From positions 5,704,001-5,768,000 of the forward strand of contig CM033111.1 of NCBI GenBank assembly GCA_019321725.1: a stretch of DNA of 64,000 nucleotides. Direction: 5' to 3'. How positions within the stretch are numbered: the stretch's first letter is position 1; each line of letters opens with the position of its first letter. This document shows, piece by piece, positions 12,101 to 23,228 of the stretch. The notes beneath the pieces were generated by a model. It ran no database searches. It was given only the letters and a program-made list of their open reading frames with translations, and was not told the origin of the DNA. The position numbers were made by a program, and so were the translations under genes. The stretch is from Paulownia fortunei (taxonomy: Eukaryota > Streptophyta > Magnoliopsida > Lamiales > Paulowniaceae).

Positions 12101-14929
12101 ACATTCAATCAACGAATTTTGAATTCCTTAGTCAAAACAAGTAGTAAAATCCATCCTACCTGGAGATGCTTTCCTGTTGAAGTAAAAAAATGCCCTCATA
12201 TTTTTCCTTCAGGTTCCTTGTTTCTTTTTCTTCGCTAGTTTTTCTCTTGCATACCAGAAAGTCTCAATCCAGCCCTGATTATGTGATTCTTTAAAGTACT
12301 GTTAGCCATAAAGTTATTTTTGATCTCCAACCCAACTGCTAGCAAATGGGGTAGCTTCTTATCAGACTGGTGAAAGAAATAAAAAATCACATTCTTGTCC
12401 ATATCAAAATTATATTACTGACGAGTGTGGACCCATGGCTCCAACCCAAGTGAACTCAACTAATTTTGGTTTGGGTATTAAGATGTAAGTTGGGTCCAAG
12501 AGGTGCTTCTTATTTGGTTGTGAGTTTACAATGGGTCCAAAATGGTTCCAACAATGAAAAACCTAAACTCTAATAATTTTTTTAAAAAATCTCTCTTATA
12601 ATTTTCTATTATTTATTACAAAATTCTAATACATGCTCCCACATCTCTAATTATATAAAAGCAAAATGTCTATGTAGGCTGTGTTTAAGTGTTTGGGTTG
12701 TGGGTCCAAGTTGGTGCAGAATGAGTCCAACCAAGAAAACTCTGAAATTTAATAATTTTATAAAAAAATAATCTATAATATTTCTTCTACTTTTACAAAA
12801 CTCTTAACACATCTATAATTATATACAAGCAAAATGACTAAAATATGCTTGAAAGACAAAAAATACAAATAAGCATGAAAACTTTCAAAAGATTCCTATA
12901 TGACACAAATAAATATGACTATACATCTCACTAAAGGGTCGTAAAACATATAAATGATAGTTGTGCCCCTAAATGACTAAAAACATCACATAAGAGTCAA
13001 AATTTACCAAAATACCCTAAAGAGCTTAAATGACATATGGACATGTCAAATGTATTAAAAACCCCGAAAAGGGTCAAAATGACATATGAGCATGCAAAAT
13101 GACTTAAACACCCCTAAGAAGCTAAAAAATAAAGAAACATGAAAAACTACACACAATATCGCCTAAATGATCAAATTGACATATGATGTAGAATTACCAC
13201 AACACTCATAAATATTATAAATAATGTATGATCATAAAAAAATAGTAAAATATCCATGGATACCTTAAAAGACCAAAAAAACTCATAAGCATGGAAAATG
13301 TGACTAAAATGCACATGAAGTTAAAAATTGATCAAAATTTCCTGAGATATGAAATATCTTAGAATTAAAGAATAACATTAATCATCATTATTTGGTTTTA
13401 TATGACTAGATTGTGGAGATTTATCTCTTGCCTATATTGAGCTAATTTTATTCACTCCCAAGAAAAAAAATAAAAAATAAAATAATATCGTTCATTTACT
13501 TTAAACAAACTATTTTGGATTAGTTTGGATAAAAATCTATATATAGTTATGATTTATTTTGTTGATCTGTTACATCTTTTTTTTTTCTTTTGCATATATT
13601 ATGCTATATGTTGATGTTTAAAAATATATTATTGATACCTTTTTTTTTTTTTTTAATTTGGGTCAATGTGCCACAGTTATGAATGTATTGTTTGAAAGGT
13701 GAGTGTACTATTGTTGTTATCATTTTCTATTAAATGTTTTGAATAAGCAATATGAATCAAACTGGCTCGACCCGATCTAACCAAGGCTCACCCATGTTCT
13801 TGGATCCATTTTGGGCCTGATACAAACCCAACCCAGATGCACATTTGCCTGCCATAAGGACTAACAACCTCTAACTAATAAATAATTAATAAAGATGAAC
13901 CTAGTTTACAACCAGCTAATTACCATGATGATTTTTAAAGAAGCATTTTTTAAGCTCTAACTAATTTTGCTTAGTTTCTAATTAGTTGCTATTATCCTAG
14001 TCCAGTTTTAACAATTATGTTGGAAATTGTCATGTTGATTGTTGGTAATTACGAAATTATCATTGTCAAATTTTCAGTACATCGATTATGTTTTCACATG
14101 GGCTTCAAGGGTTTTTGATATCTGGTATATGATGTGCACGGTTGGATTGACTCAGATATGGAGTCTATGTTCCAACTAAATTTATAAACAATTGGGTCTT
14201 GATGGGGTTGGAACCAACCAAGGCCCAGTTTATATGCCTTCAATGGGATAGTTGTTGTGCTTGTATTGTTGATGCTTGGCTTCAATAATTGCGGGTGAAC
14301 CAGTTCTGGGCTTAGACTATGAATCAGTTCAGATAAGTGCATCCTTTGAGCACCAATGTGGACCACATGCTTTTAGACTAAGGTTATTGAATTTTTATTA
14401 GCCTATTTGTTGAACCTGCTTAATAAATTATTTATTAAATTGGATCATGCTAAGAAGTTTTGGCTGGTTTTATGAGACTCAAATGTCAAGGAGATATCTA
14501 ATGAACTATTTTTACTTTCTTATTTCCACCAATGGCACAGGCAAGCCCTTCTTTTCCTGCTTGAAATTACATCAATGTATTCTGTTGATGAAGAATCTAC
14601 TCTAATGTGACAGGATGTTGGGGCGAAGCTAATAGACAATTCAACTAGAGTTCCAGAGGGAGAGGGGGCAAAGGTGAGTTAGTTGAATATCTTCCCTCTG
14701 CACGTTTTACAATTTGTATGGTTGACAATGTGCACAAATATATATCACTATCCAGGGGCTTCAGTTCATTGTTGGGACCGATGAATCAAGTATGATACAG
14801 AACCCAACTTCAAGTACGGATGGAAAGGATGTTGCTAAGATTTCTGCTGGAAAGGTGCCTACTACAAAAATGAGAATCCACCGGTCTTATCCTGTTGGCC
14901 TCTCTTTTGCCCGAGACATTGTGGGTTAA
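3073..14929 (+). CDS. DUF1664 family coiled-coil membrane protein (11 exons, 318 aa)
   Basis: Exons: 3073-3127, 4101-4234, 5848-5929, 8706-8776, 9339-9440, 9553-9642, 10303-10377, 10471-10503, 10597-10677, 14614-14673, 14756-14929 (TAA). They total 957 nt and stay in frame across all junctions. Start MAMQTGVAASK is the family's usual N-terminus. A hydrophobic segment lies at about residues 11-25 and a second at 94-113 ending CCYMWWKG. A long heptad-rich coiled coil follows (about 126-235, for example SVSKQLEHVSEALASTKRHL). The C-terminus RIHRSYPVGLSFARDIVG is strongly conserved in the family. Arabidopsis members are sometimes labelled bZIP, but no basic DNA-binding region is visible here. Molecular function is unknown; two hydrophobic segments plus a coiled coil suggest an organelle or endomembrane scaffold (inference). 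Intron 4 uses a GC donor (AAG|GCAAG at 8777). Intron 9 is 3.9 kb. Confidence 0.9.
3153..3207. repeat. (TA)n(TG)n(CG)n(TG)n microsatellite in DUF1664 intron 1
   Basis: Starting 25 bases after the exon 1 donor, an unbroken run of about 55 alternating pyrimidine-purine steps passes from TA to TG to CG (about 3182-3199) and back to TG. Such runs are length-variable, and the CG part favours Z-DNA. Confidence 0.9.
5225..5575. mobile_element. MITE-like element, low confidence
   Basis: In DUF1664 intron 2, this block opens with GTCTGTTTTCCAGAAAC and closes with ATTACACCAAACAAAGTG, and is rich in CATTTTC-type words like those of the element at 6841-7199. Ends are imperfectly inverted and no target-site duplication could be set by eye. 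Confidence 0.35.
6841..7199. mobile_element. MITE-like element with terminal inverted repeats in DUF1664 intron 3
   Basis: The left end reads TGTTTGGTTTCATTTTC and the right end reads GAAAATGAAATAAATCCAAACA, an inverted match of about 17 bases with a small insertion. The interior of about 320 bp is AT-rich and non-coding. Size and ends fit a non-autonomous DNA transposon. Superfamily is undetermined because no clear target-site duplication is visible. Confidence 0.55.
12530..12840 (+). repeat. Imperfect direct duplication, two units of about 150 bp
   Basis: Two adjacent stretches share the same order of words: GGTCCAA or AGTCCAA, then ACTCTAATAATTTT or AATTTAATAATTTT, then a TTACAAAA word, then ACATCTCTAATTATATA or ACATCTATAATTATATA, then AAGCAAAATG. 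Divergence is high, so the duplication is old. It lies inside DUF1664 intron 9. Confidence 0.55.
12840..13340 (+). repeat. Degenerate minisatellite-like tract
   Basis: About 500 bases in which short words (AAATGACT, GACATATG, GAGCATG or AAGCATG, ACCCCTAA) recur every roughly 40-70 bases in the same orientation, for example near 12970, 13030, 13080 and 13140. No open frame crosses it. It reads as an old, diverged tandem array within intron 9. Confidence 0.45.
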
Positions 14930-16846
14930 GGTTCATGATTTCACATCCCTATTCTCTTGTACAACTCTTCACTAGGTCATGGTCCTGGAACAATTTTTTG
15001 ATTCAATCCCTTCAGCTGTCAGGCATTCACTTCCTTGCCTGAAATAAATCAAGGATCATATGTTTGGCTGATGCTGATAATCAGCTGTCAGAACATCACT
15101 TGGTTTTACATTTCATGAGGACTCAATTGTTTTGTAACATAATATGCTTGTTAATATGGTACATTTCATATAAATCAAAATCAGAAAGCTTGTCACATTA
15201 TTGCATTGGAGCTCCCCTGATCTCCCCACCCCTCCTATTTCTCGCACTTTATCAATTGACAAATCGGCCTAAATCATAGTAAAATGTGAATACAAGGTGG
15301 TCAATGAGGCTTTACCCAAATTTTGGGTAAAGTTGAGGTCCCAAAATTCTAGAGGTCTTGTCCATCAATGTGAAGGTAATTAATCCATCATTACAGGCAG
15401 TCATTATTTTATCTTAAATGCAGGATGAACCTATTGTTAACATATTACATGGAATCTAATCTAAGTCCTAAAAATATATAATGTTCTCAATCATTTCTTT
15501 TACTAGTCTTCTAGGTTGGAATCATAAAATTAGTTGTGCCGTTTGAATTTTTTTTTCTATTGGTATGATACTATGAGTATGAGTTGCCTAGGCATCGATC
15601 TTTATTTCTCTCAATTAATTTCTCGTACTCAAGCCACTGCATGCAAATATCAGCATATCTCACTATAATTGTTGAGAAAGTGCCTTACATTATTGAAAAG
15701 GAATTTTGTCATCGTTTTAGGAAATTTTTTTGAGAAACACCCAGAATTGTGCTCCCAATGCTACATGACCACTTGAATTATGTGGGTTCTATGTAGGACT
15801 CTTGTGAGAGGCTTTCATGAATTCACATAATCAATAATTGTGAGTGTATTCGAAGCAAAGTTTTAAGTACTAACAAATGAATATTAAAATATCAAATATT
15901 TTAGAGTTCTTATTTCACATTCCATGGCTTAACATCAAAATATTAACGTGCAAAATCTTGTACGTCATAATATTTTCCAGACATCATGGCTGTCTCGTAG
16001 TTCAATTTTTTTAAGTCCTTTTAGGTTATTTTTATTTAAGCAACCGGGAGTTTTACATAGAGTTCCAACAAAATAAAATATGATCAGGGCCAACTAACTT
16101 GCTTACAATTGAAAGGTCAGTAACTATGAATATAGATGACAATCTCAAAGTTATATGCTCTTCTTGTATTAATATTTAATACTACCTTTTCAAGGCAGAC
16201 TGTATGCGTACGCAACACGTTGATCATACTGTTTAATCTGTTTTGTAGGGACTTTACCTATTTCATTTTTCACTTTATTCCTACTTTCTTTAATATTTTT
16301 TCAGATCCCAAATTGAAATATGTCCTATTTTTGTTTCAAAATGCTAAATTTTTCCATCAATTTATTATTCTCAGTATAACTAAAATGTACGCGATTTATT
16401 AAGTATTGAAGGTTTTAACCAGGTTAAACCCAAACACCTCTAATGTTTTATTGTAATGCAGACAGTACAAGTTCACAGGAGTACCAAAAGTACTGTCAAA
16501 TGGAGTAATGGTTCGTCAATGAAACTTTCAAATTTGAATAAGTAGTTGTATAGTACTTAAATTATTCAAATATTTTTCAAATGAATAAGCTAACTTCTTG
16601 TTGAACTGATAAAAATCAGTGAAGCTCCCGATCAATCGGAAGCACAAATAAAAAATACATTTTGGAATGGAGATAATATTGTAATATACACATTTTGGCT
16701 CCTTGTACTTTAATCAACATACCATTGCATGAATGGACGATACGGTAGTATTATTTCAAATGATCAATTAGTTTTATAGGTCACCTATATATACATAGGA
16801 TTGGAGTTGATAGCCCAGCATAGAGGTTAAAATTGTTACAAAGAAA
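14930..16846. other. Intergenic: DUF1664 3' flank and left arm of the CASPL duplication
   Basis: AT-rich, non-coding. From about 15720 the sequence is homologous to 18232 onward, so it is the left arm of the tandem duplication carrying the first two CASPL genes. Proximal words such as GACTTTACCTATTTCATTTT (16250) recur before the second gene as GACTTCACCTATTTCATTTT (20469). Confidence 0.65.
16785..16795 (+). promoter_or_regulatory. Probable TATA box of the first CASPL gene
   Basis: CTATATATACA lies 52-62 bases before the ATG. The word GATAGCCCAGCA at 16809-16820 is conserved, with similar spacing, before the second copy. This implies a very short leader of about 25-30 nt. Confidence 0.5.
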
Positions 16847-17769
16847 ATGTCTCATCCTGAGTACAATGAAGAGGGTGAATATGGTTCAAAGTTTCCAGTA
16901 ACAACACTAACAGCAAGAGTAGTGACAATGGCTTCTCTCATAGTATCAGTTGCAGTTCTCAAAACCAACGATGCCACCTTGGACGACGGCTATGTCCTTA
17001 GCTACAAGGATTTCCGTTCTTACAAGTAACTCAAAAAGTTCCCTCCCTCTCACCTTTTTATGTGTCTATATGTCTCAAACAGATATATCGAAACGAAGAA
17101 AGTACAATTTCAAGTTTCAAACAATAAAAAAAAAAAGAACATTTTCCCATTGAGGGCTTGACTTGAACTAGTATAAAAGATCGTAAATATTAATACCAGC
17201 TTAAACTTTTAAACATGGAAGTATTTCAATAGGGAAGTTGTAGAATTTAAATCTCCCAATTAATTTTTATACGAGGTGATCATGCAATATACGTATATGA
17301 TATTCAGGTACATGTTTTATGTGATGGTAATTGGAATTGGCTACACTTTGCTGCAAATCCCATTTGCAATATACTACATGTGGAAGAAGAAACATCTGAT
17401 AAATAGCTTTGGCTTCCTCCAGTTTGATTTCTACGCAGACAAGGTACATAACCTATCTCAATGTATATTCTCATTTTTAACCATGTACTTATGATCTCTT
17501 TTTCGACCAACAATGATTCTTTTTAACGACTGATAACTAAGAGTGATTTTTCACTAGTGGAATGGCAGATCATGGCACTCCTGCTAGCAACAGGAGTTGG
17601 AGCAGCATTTGGGGCGACGCTGGATATGAAGAAGTACACAGATGATAGTGAATCCAAGATCCAGGATTTCCTTACCATGGCTTATATCCCAGCAGCATTT
17701 CTTCTTGTTGGATGCTTGGCCAGTGGGATTTCTTCTGTCCATTCTTCACTGGCTCTGATAAAGACTTGA
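16847..17769 (+). CDS. CASP-like protein, 4D type, copy 1 (3 exons, 171 aa)
   Basis: Exons: 16847-17025, 17308-17443, 17569-17769 (TGA), 516 nt in frame. The protein has the four-helix CASP/DUF588 layout: helix 1 about residues 24-40, helix 2 about 62-81, helix 3 about 106-124 (LLLATGVGAAFGATLD) and helix 4 about 145-165, with short cytosolic ends. Helix 1 carries the conserved Arg of TARVV and helix 3 the Asp of the family. Family knowledge: CASP and CASP-like proteins are small plasma-membrane scaffolds; true CASPs organise the Casparian strip, whereas most CASPLs are uncharacterised. Subfamily 4D is assigned from the Y-R/K-Y-M block starting exon 2 and the FYADK/LLATG block at the exon 2-3 junction, which recall Arabidopsis CASPL4D1. 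First of three tandem copies; about 85 per cent identical to the next by eye. Confidence 0.9.
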
Positions 17770-18289
17770 TAGTGATCGACTTGTACAGAAGGAAAAATTT
17801 CAGGGCAGCTTCAAGAGAAGCCTTGATGATTGATACAGTGTTTTGGGGTTTTTGTCCTGTTATTTTAGATGTATTTTGATGTATTGTGACTATAACTGTG
17901 TTAATGATGATGGAATTATAGCATTAATTATTTATTATATTGCATTGATCATCTATTAAGTATAAAATATTATTTGTAAATGATACATGTAATGACAATT
18001 CGTACAACGTAATATAAAATGAACAGGAATTGTGATAGAAGATCGTATCCAATGTTGAATGGTGAAAGGATAATGTGAAAGAATGGTTATGTAAAAAGGG
18101 TGCTAAGATATAATCCACATATAACAAAAATTAAACTAACAAATGAATTGTTGGATACGTACATCATAATGGATTACTACCATCACAATATTAAAATGAA
18201 AGTTTTATAGTGAAATTGCACACAAATTTTCTAGGAAAAGTTTGAGAACACCTAGAATTGTGCTTGTGCTTCCAATAATACATGCAGGA

Positions 18290-18480
18290 ACTACAAAATT
18301 AATGGATATATTGGGGGACAAACTTTTTTTATTAAAAAATAATAGATAAAAATATATTTTTAATTTTTTAGATAAAATAAAATTTTTAAGATTTAATAAT
18401 TATATATATATATATATTATTTATACTAATTTAAAAATTTTGTTGAGTTGGGAGGGCATTGTTGCCCTCCCTCCCTAACT
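18290..18480. mobile_element. Short inserted fragment ending in a GGGAGGGC-GCCCTCCCTCC stem, probable transposon remnant
   Basis: Interrupts the unit 1/unit 2 alignment between the CAATAATACATG and TGCTACATGACC words. It begins TGGATATATTGGGGGACAAA, is very AT-rich in the middle and ends GGGAGGGCATTGTTGCCCTC, a small hairpin. Such G-bordered AT-rich pieces are common debris of plant transposons; the family is not identified. Confidence 0.4.
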
Positions 18481-19095
18481 TGCTACATGACCATTTAGAT
18501 TATATGTATTCTATGTAGGTTCTTTTGAAACCTGAAATCACATATTCAATGATCGATCATAATTGTATGTGAAGCAAAGTTTTAGATATAAATATGAGTA
18601 CCAGAATATTATATATTTTACAGCCCCTATTTCACATCTCACAACTTAACATCAAAGTATTAGCGTGCAAAATCTTGTACGCCATAAAATTTTTTAGACT
18701 TGATTTTATGTCTCGTTGTTCAGACTTTTTAGTCCTTGTAGGTTTGTATTTAGGCCAATGAGTTGTTGAATTGCATGTCATTGCACGGTTAGGGGTTTCC
18801 TTTTCTTCGGACAAACCGTAGATGGAGATCATTACTCCCTTGTCCTAACTGAAGTGGACGAAAATCATCCATCAAGTCCTTATCTGGGGTTCATATGTGT
18901 CCATTTCCTTCAGTTTGAGAGCCCTCATTTGGACATCACAGTTCATAAGTTTTGGAAAGAAGTGAAATTGATTTTCTGATTGTTCGATGCAATGATGTTC
19001 AATTAGATAGCTACATAGTCCTACCATTGTCTTAACTCTTAAGCAATGTTCCAAGAAAGATGACAACAATTTTTTTCAAGAATTAATAGAGGTAA

Positions 19096-19545
19096 ACGGC
19101 CAAGGACACGTTTGTTTTCAATCCGAAATGCTCGTTTTCAATTTTTTATTATTTCAGAAGCCGAAATCATGTTTGTTTGAACCTATTTTCAACAAACAAA
19201 AAAATATCACTTTTTTTTTTTTTTTTCAATTTTCAAAGTTATAACCCTCAATTCAAATTACATACATTTTAGTCAAAGTGGGATTCAAAATATTTATATA
19301 TGATATGATATTTTATTAGTTTTAAAATACTTAGTTCACCAACTTATTAAATAATAGTTTCTCTTTCTATAAAGAGACTCATAGGAAAATATATAATAAT
19401 TTTTTAATTCAACATAATTTGACTAATGAGATATAAAAAAAATAATGAAACTTATTAATTATTACTCTTATACTAAAATATCATTTTCAATTCAATAAAA
19501 ATTTTGAAAATGAGAATTCTCAATGGAAATAAAACCAAACTTATA
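19096..19545. mobile_element. MITE-like insertion in the unit 2 promoter region
   Basis: The left end CGTTTGTTTTCAATCCG and right end GGAAATAAAACCAAACTT are roughly inverted. The interior carries TTTTCAATTTT and AAAATTTTGAAAATGAG words like those of the element in DUF1664 intron 3. It lies in the part of unit 2 that unit 1 lacks, so the insertion postdates or accompanies the duplication. Confidence 0.4.
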
Positions 19546-20601
19546 CCGATTTTTTGAATTATTGTATTATGGGAGAAAATCAAAACCTTGTAATTTCAAA
19601 GCTCTCAAAACTTGTGATCATCGGCAACTTTAAATTTAGCGGCATCATGCAGAAGGGTAAAATGGTCTTGAGCTTGCTAGCATTCATGTTTATTCATTTT
19701 TTTCCTTTTTTTTTTTCTATTTTCTAAACGGTTTTCCTAAGTTATTATTGGTTGTCTCCTTTCCTATTTCATACTGGGGGTAGAAGAATCATCTTTTGAC
19801 CATCAAATTAAGACTAGGAAAATTGTGTAATTAAGCTCAATAATTTTGGCCATGACCAAAAATACAAGGGATTTTTTCGCATTAATGCAAAAGTTTGGAG
19901 GCCGACGTAAATTTTTCTCAATAAAAAAAAAAAGAAAAAAGACAAGAACATAGGTCATGGACTCGTGGCACAATTAGGTATTAGGACACATTAATTGATA
20001 AATTATATTTCTAAATTTCAGCTTAAGAAAATAAAGGGTTTCAATTTTTTTATTCAACTTTTTCTACTTTTACCTTGTATTCCACTCTTTGATTCAAGAT
20101 ATGTGTCCATGAAATAAATATATGTTATTAAATATTTGGACATGATTTACCTCATAAAAATATATTACAAATTCAAAAAATGAAACACAGGTCGGAACAG
20201 AAAAAATAAAATAAAAGATTTGAACTTATAAGTTCGTTAATTATTTCTTACCATCTCTTTTTTGATTTAATCAGCTGGGAATATTCCAAATAGTTTAAAA
20301 AATAAATGATTTGGGCCAACTGAGTCCCTCACAGATGGAATGCCAATATCAAAGTTAAAAATACTACTCCGTATTTATTAATTTGACCTTTTCAAGATAA
20401 ACTATAGTTGATTTTCCACTTTGCCAAAGTAATCAAGCCGGCTGATCATATCGTTTATCTCTTCTAGGACTTCACCTATTTCATTTTCCACCTTTTTCCT
20501 ACTTTTGTTAAAATATTTTTTATTAACTTATCTTCAACATAAAAATTTTCAAATTATAATATATAGTCATATGTTGCTTGAATTATTCCAAAAGCCAGTG
20601 A

Positions 20602-20619
20602 CTATATATATATATATAT
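20602..20619 (+). promoter_or_regulatory. Probable TATA box of the second CASPL gene, expanded to (TA)n
   Basis: A run of TA dinucleotides occupies the place of the short TATATATA box of copy 1, again followed by GTACATAGGAT and, at 20653-20664, GATAGCCCAGCA. The ATG is about 75 bases downstream. Confidence 0.5.
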
Positions 20620-20692
20620 GTACATAGGATTTTGGAGTAGTGAAGGCATCGTGATAGCCCAGCAAGGAGCTTAAAACTTCTATACTAAGAAA

Positions 20693-21604
20693 ATGTCTGA
20701 TCCTCAGTACGATGGTGGGGCTGATTATGGCTCAAAGTTTCCAGTAACAACATTAACAGCAAGAGTGGTGACCTTGGCTTCTCTCATAGTATCAGTTGCA
20801 GTTCTCAAGACCAACAATGTCACCTTTGACAATGGATATGTCCTTACTTACAAGGATTTCCGATCTTACAAGTAACTATCTCTTTTTCTCTCTTTTTGTG
20901 TGTCTATCTCTCTCACACATACACACATATGTAGAAATACGTTTCCCAAGGCTGACTTAAACTAGTATTAAAGATCATGATATCAATTTAAGTTTTTAAA
21001 TCGTGGTCGTATTTCAATAGACAAGTTACTTCAAATCTCACAGCTATCTTTTTATGGAGAGATAGTTAGGCATGTTACGGGATATGATTTAAATTTTCAG
21101 ATGAGGTGATCATTTAATATGCGTATATGATATTCAGGTACATGTTTTATGTGACGGTGTTTGGAATTGGCTACACTTTGTTGCAAATCCCATTTGCAAT
21201 ATACTACGTGCGAAAGAAGAAACATCTGATAAACAGCTTTGGCTTCCTCAAGTTTGATTTCTACGCTGATAAGGTTCATAACCTATCTCCAATATTCTCA
21301 TGTTTAGCCATGAACTTATAGTCTCTTTTTTCGGGTAGCTAGTTCAAAAACAAAACTCTTTGACGACTGATAAGATGTGATTTTCTGACGAGTCGAATGG
21401 CAGATCATGGCATTTCTGCTGGCAACAGGAGCTGGAGCAGCATTTGGGGCGACGCTGGATATGAAGAAGTACACAGGCGATAGTAATTCCAAGATCCAGG
21501 ATTTCCTTACCATGGTTTATATCCCAGCAGCATTTCTTCTTGTTGGATGCTTGGCCAGTGGGATTTCTTCTGTCCATTCTTCACTGGCCCTGACAAAGAT
21601 TTGA
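20693..21604 (+). CDS. CASP-like protein, 4D type, copy 2 (3 exons, 171 aa)
   Basis: Exons: 20693-20871, 21138-21273, 21404-21604 (TGA). Exon lengths (179, 136, 201) and phases are identical to copy 1. By eye about 25 of 171 residues differ, half of them in the N-terminal tail and first loop (MSDPQYDGGADYG against MSHPEYNEEGEYG); the four membrane helices are nearly unchanged. No stop or frameshift is present, so the copy looks functional. Intron sequences are also alignable, which fits a recent duplication. It should be a plasma-membrane CASPL scaffold protein like its neighbour; substrate or partner unknown. Confidence 0.9.
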
Positions 21605-23228
21605 TGGTGATCAAGAACTGAAGGAAATATTTTCAGGTCTTGAAGAGAAGCCTTCGAGGATTGATATAGTGCTTTTGGGCTTTTTGTTTTGTTAATTATT
21701 TTTAGATGATGTATTTTTAATTTCGTGTTAATTTTGATGGAATTGTAAGATTTATATGTTCTTTTTAATCGGCTCGGATTTTTTATTTTAATATTATTTT
21801 ATTTTATATTATATTACATACAACATACGAAGTCACGTTGAATAAAATACTTTTTTAAACGTATAAGTGATATTATCATATACAAGTACATGAATATACG
21901 ATGAGAATATAAAACACAAAATTAAAATAAATTTAAAATATTTTTTAATACTTGCTTTCATTAATGATATTAAACACATTGAATAGTAAAGGCATAGTGT
22001 TCAAGAATGGTTGTAAAAGGGTGCTAAAACATATTCTCTAATATATTTCCATCAAAAATTAATTTACTAAATGAATTGTTAGATGTGTATATTATAACGT
22101 CTTACTGCTATTATTATGTACAATACAAAGGCTTATAACTCCATTTAAACAATAGATAGCATCTCATAGTTTCCAATTACGTGTTAGGGTGTGAAAAAAT
22201 ATAATTATCCGTTATTTGTGGTAACCAATTAGAACTGAAAAAAGATCATATTAAAAAATATTAATAAATTCAGTATCTAGCTGTCGACTAGACATAATTT
22301 TGAAAACAAAACAAAACAAGGGAAATGATAGTAATTTTGAAGAGATAATATAGAGAATATGAAAATATTATGGCAATAATACTAACATATGAAAGTAGAT
22401 ATACATGAGTCGGTTGGATAAAAACTTAACTAGTTAAAAAGGTGTAGTTAAATGGTAAACTTTAAGTCTAAAAATTCTATAATTATAATATTATAAGTTC
22501 AAGCCCCATTAAAATTATGGGAAATTTAATACGATTATATTTAGTCCTTTCGTTCCATTTGGATCTTGAATTTGAATATCAAAGATAACATGCATAAAAA
22601 TCCAATATAAATATATATAATTACTGTCTGTCAGTTTTTATATTAATTTTTATTATTATTTTCTTAAAATCCAAATATATTAAATTTTAGAACTTAATCA
22701 GTTCTAGCTAGAAAAGAAAAGAGAGAGGAGAAAAGATTGGTGTTCATATGTTTTCTCGTTGGTTCACTAAATCCTAGATTTAGATGGAGAACAAATTACA
22801 GTTCAATATAGACAGCAACAAATGTGCATATATGTACGCTGATAATTATGAATTTGTCGTTTATCTTTGTAAGTAATATAAATGCCAATGAGAAACTCAT
22901 CACCTGGAAAGATGATCAAGAGGATCGGCAATTACCAAGATTTCATTACAATATATGTATGATTTGAAAATGATCGATTTGGAAACATATTCTCATAATC
23001 AACGAAGCAAACAAAAGTGTTGTTTCATTAATTAATGTCAACATTTGTACACTTATCATTACCCCTAAAATGATTCATTTGTCTGAGACAAATATATATT
23101 GTAATTGTGAGTGGACAATTGGCAACAAAAAAAAAAAAAAAAAGCCCTTATATGAAAATTGTGTAAATTCCTCATCTACTCTCTTAGTAATAATTATTAT
23201 CCATACAGTGCAATAAAATTTTACAAAT
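21605..23228. other. Intergenic between CASPL copies 2 and 3
   Basis: The first about 530 bases are duplicated from the 3' flank of copy 1. The rest is AT-rich, with a weak tRNA-like remnant at 22441-22510 and a poly-A run near 23127-23143. No coding frame is credible. Confidence 0.6.
22441..22510 (+). repeat. Possible tRNA-derived (SINE-like) remnant
   Basis: GGTGTAGTTAAATGGTAAAC resembles a pol III A box, and about 45 bases later AGTTCAAGCCCC resembles a B box. The intervening part has decayed to AT and cannot fold as a tRNA. Tail and target-site duplication are not evident. Confidence 0.25.

Larger units (their letters stand above)
10678..14613 (+). other. Intron 9 of the DUF1664 gene, 3.9 kb, repeat-rich
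   Basis: Bounded by a GT donor after 10677 and an AG acceptor before 14614. It holds the degenerate repeats at about 12530-13340. The 90-codon antisense frame at 14094-14366 has no recognisable domain and is taken as chance. Nothing else with coding character was seen. Confidence 0.7.
17770..20692. other. Intergenic between CASPL copies 1 and 2
   Basis: Contains the 3' flank of copy 1, the junction of the duplication units near 18215, the left arm of unit 2 and about 1.5 kb (about 18770-20300) absent from unit 1. An AT microsatellite lies near 18401-18417. No coding frame is credible. Confidence 0.65.
15720..22140 (+). repeat. Tandem segmental duplication carrying two CASPL genes
   Basis: Unit 1 runs from about 15720 to 18200 and unit 2 from about 18232 to 22140, lying directly end to end. 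Matching upstream words include GAACACCTAGAATTGTGCTT against GAAACACCCAGAATTGTGCT, and CGTGCAAAATCTTGTACG in both. Matching downstream words include AAGGGTGCTAA and AAATGAATTGTT. Both units hold the same three-exon gene with identical exon lengths. Unit 2 is longer because of extra DNA at about 18290-18480 and about 18770-20300. Confidence 0.85.

Noticed and set aside
14094..14366. 90-codon minus frame in DUF1664 intron 9
   Set aside because: No recognisable domain, no splice partner, and located in repeat-rich intron DNA.
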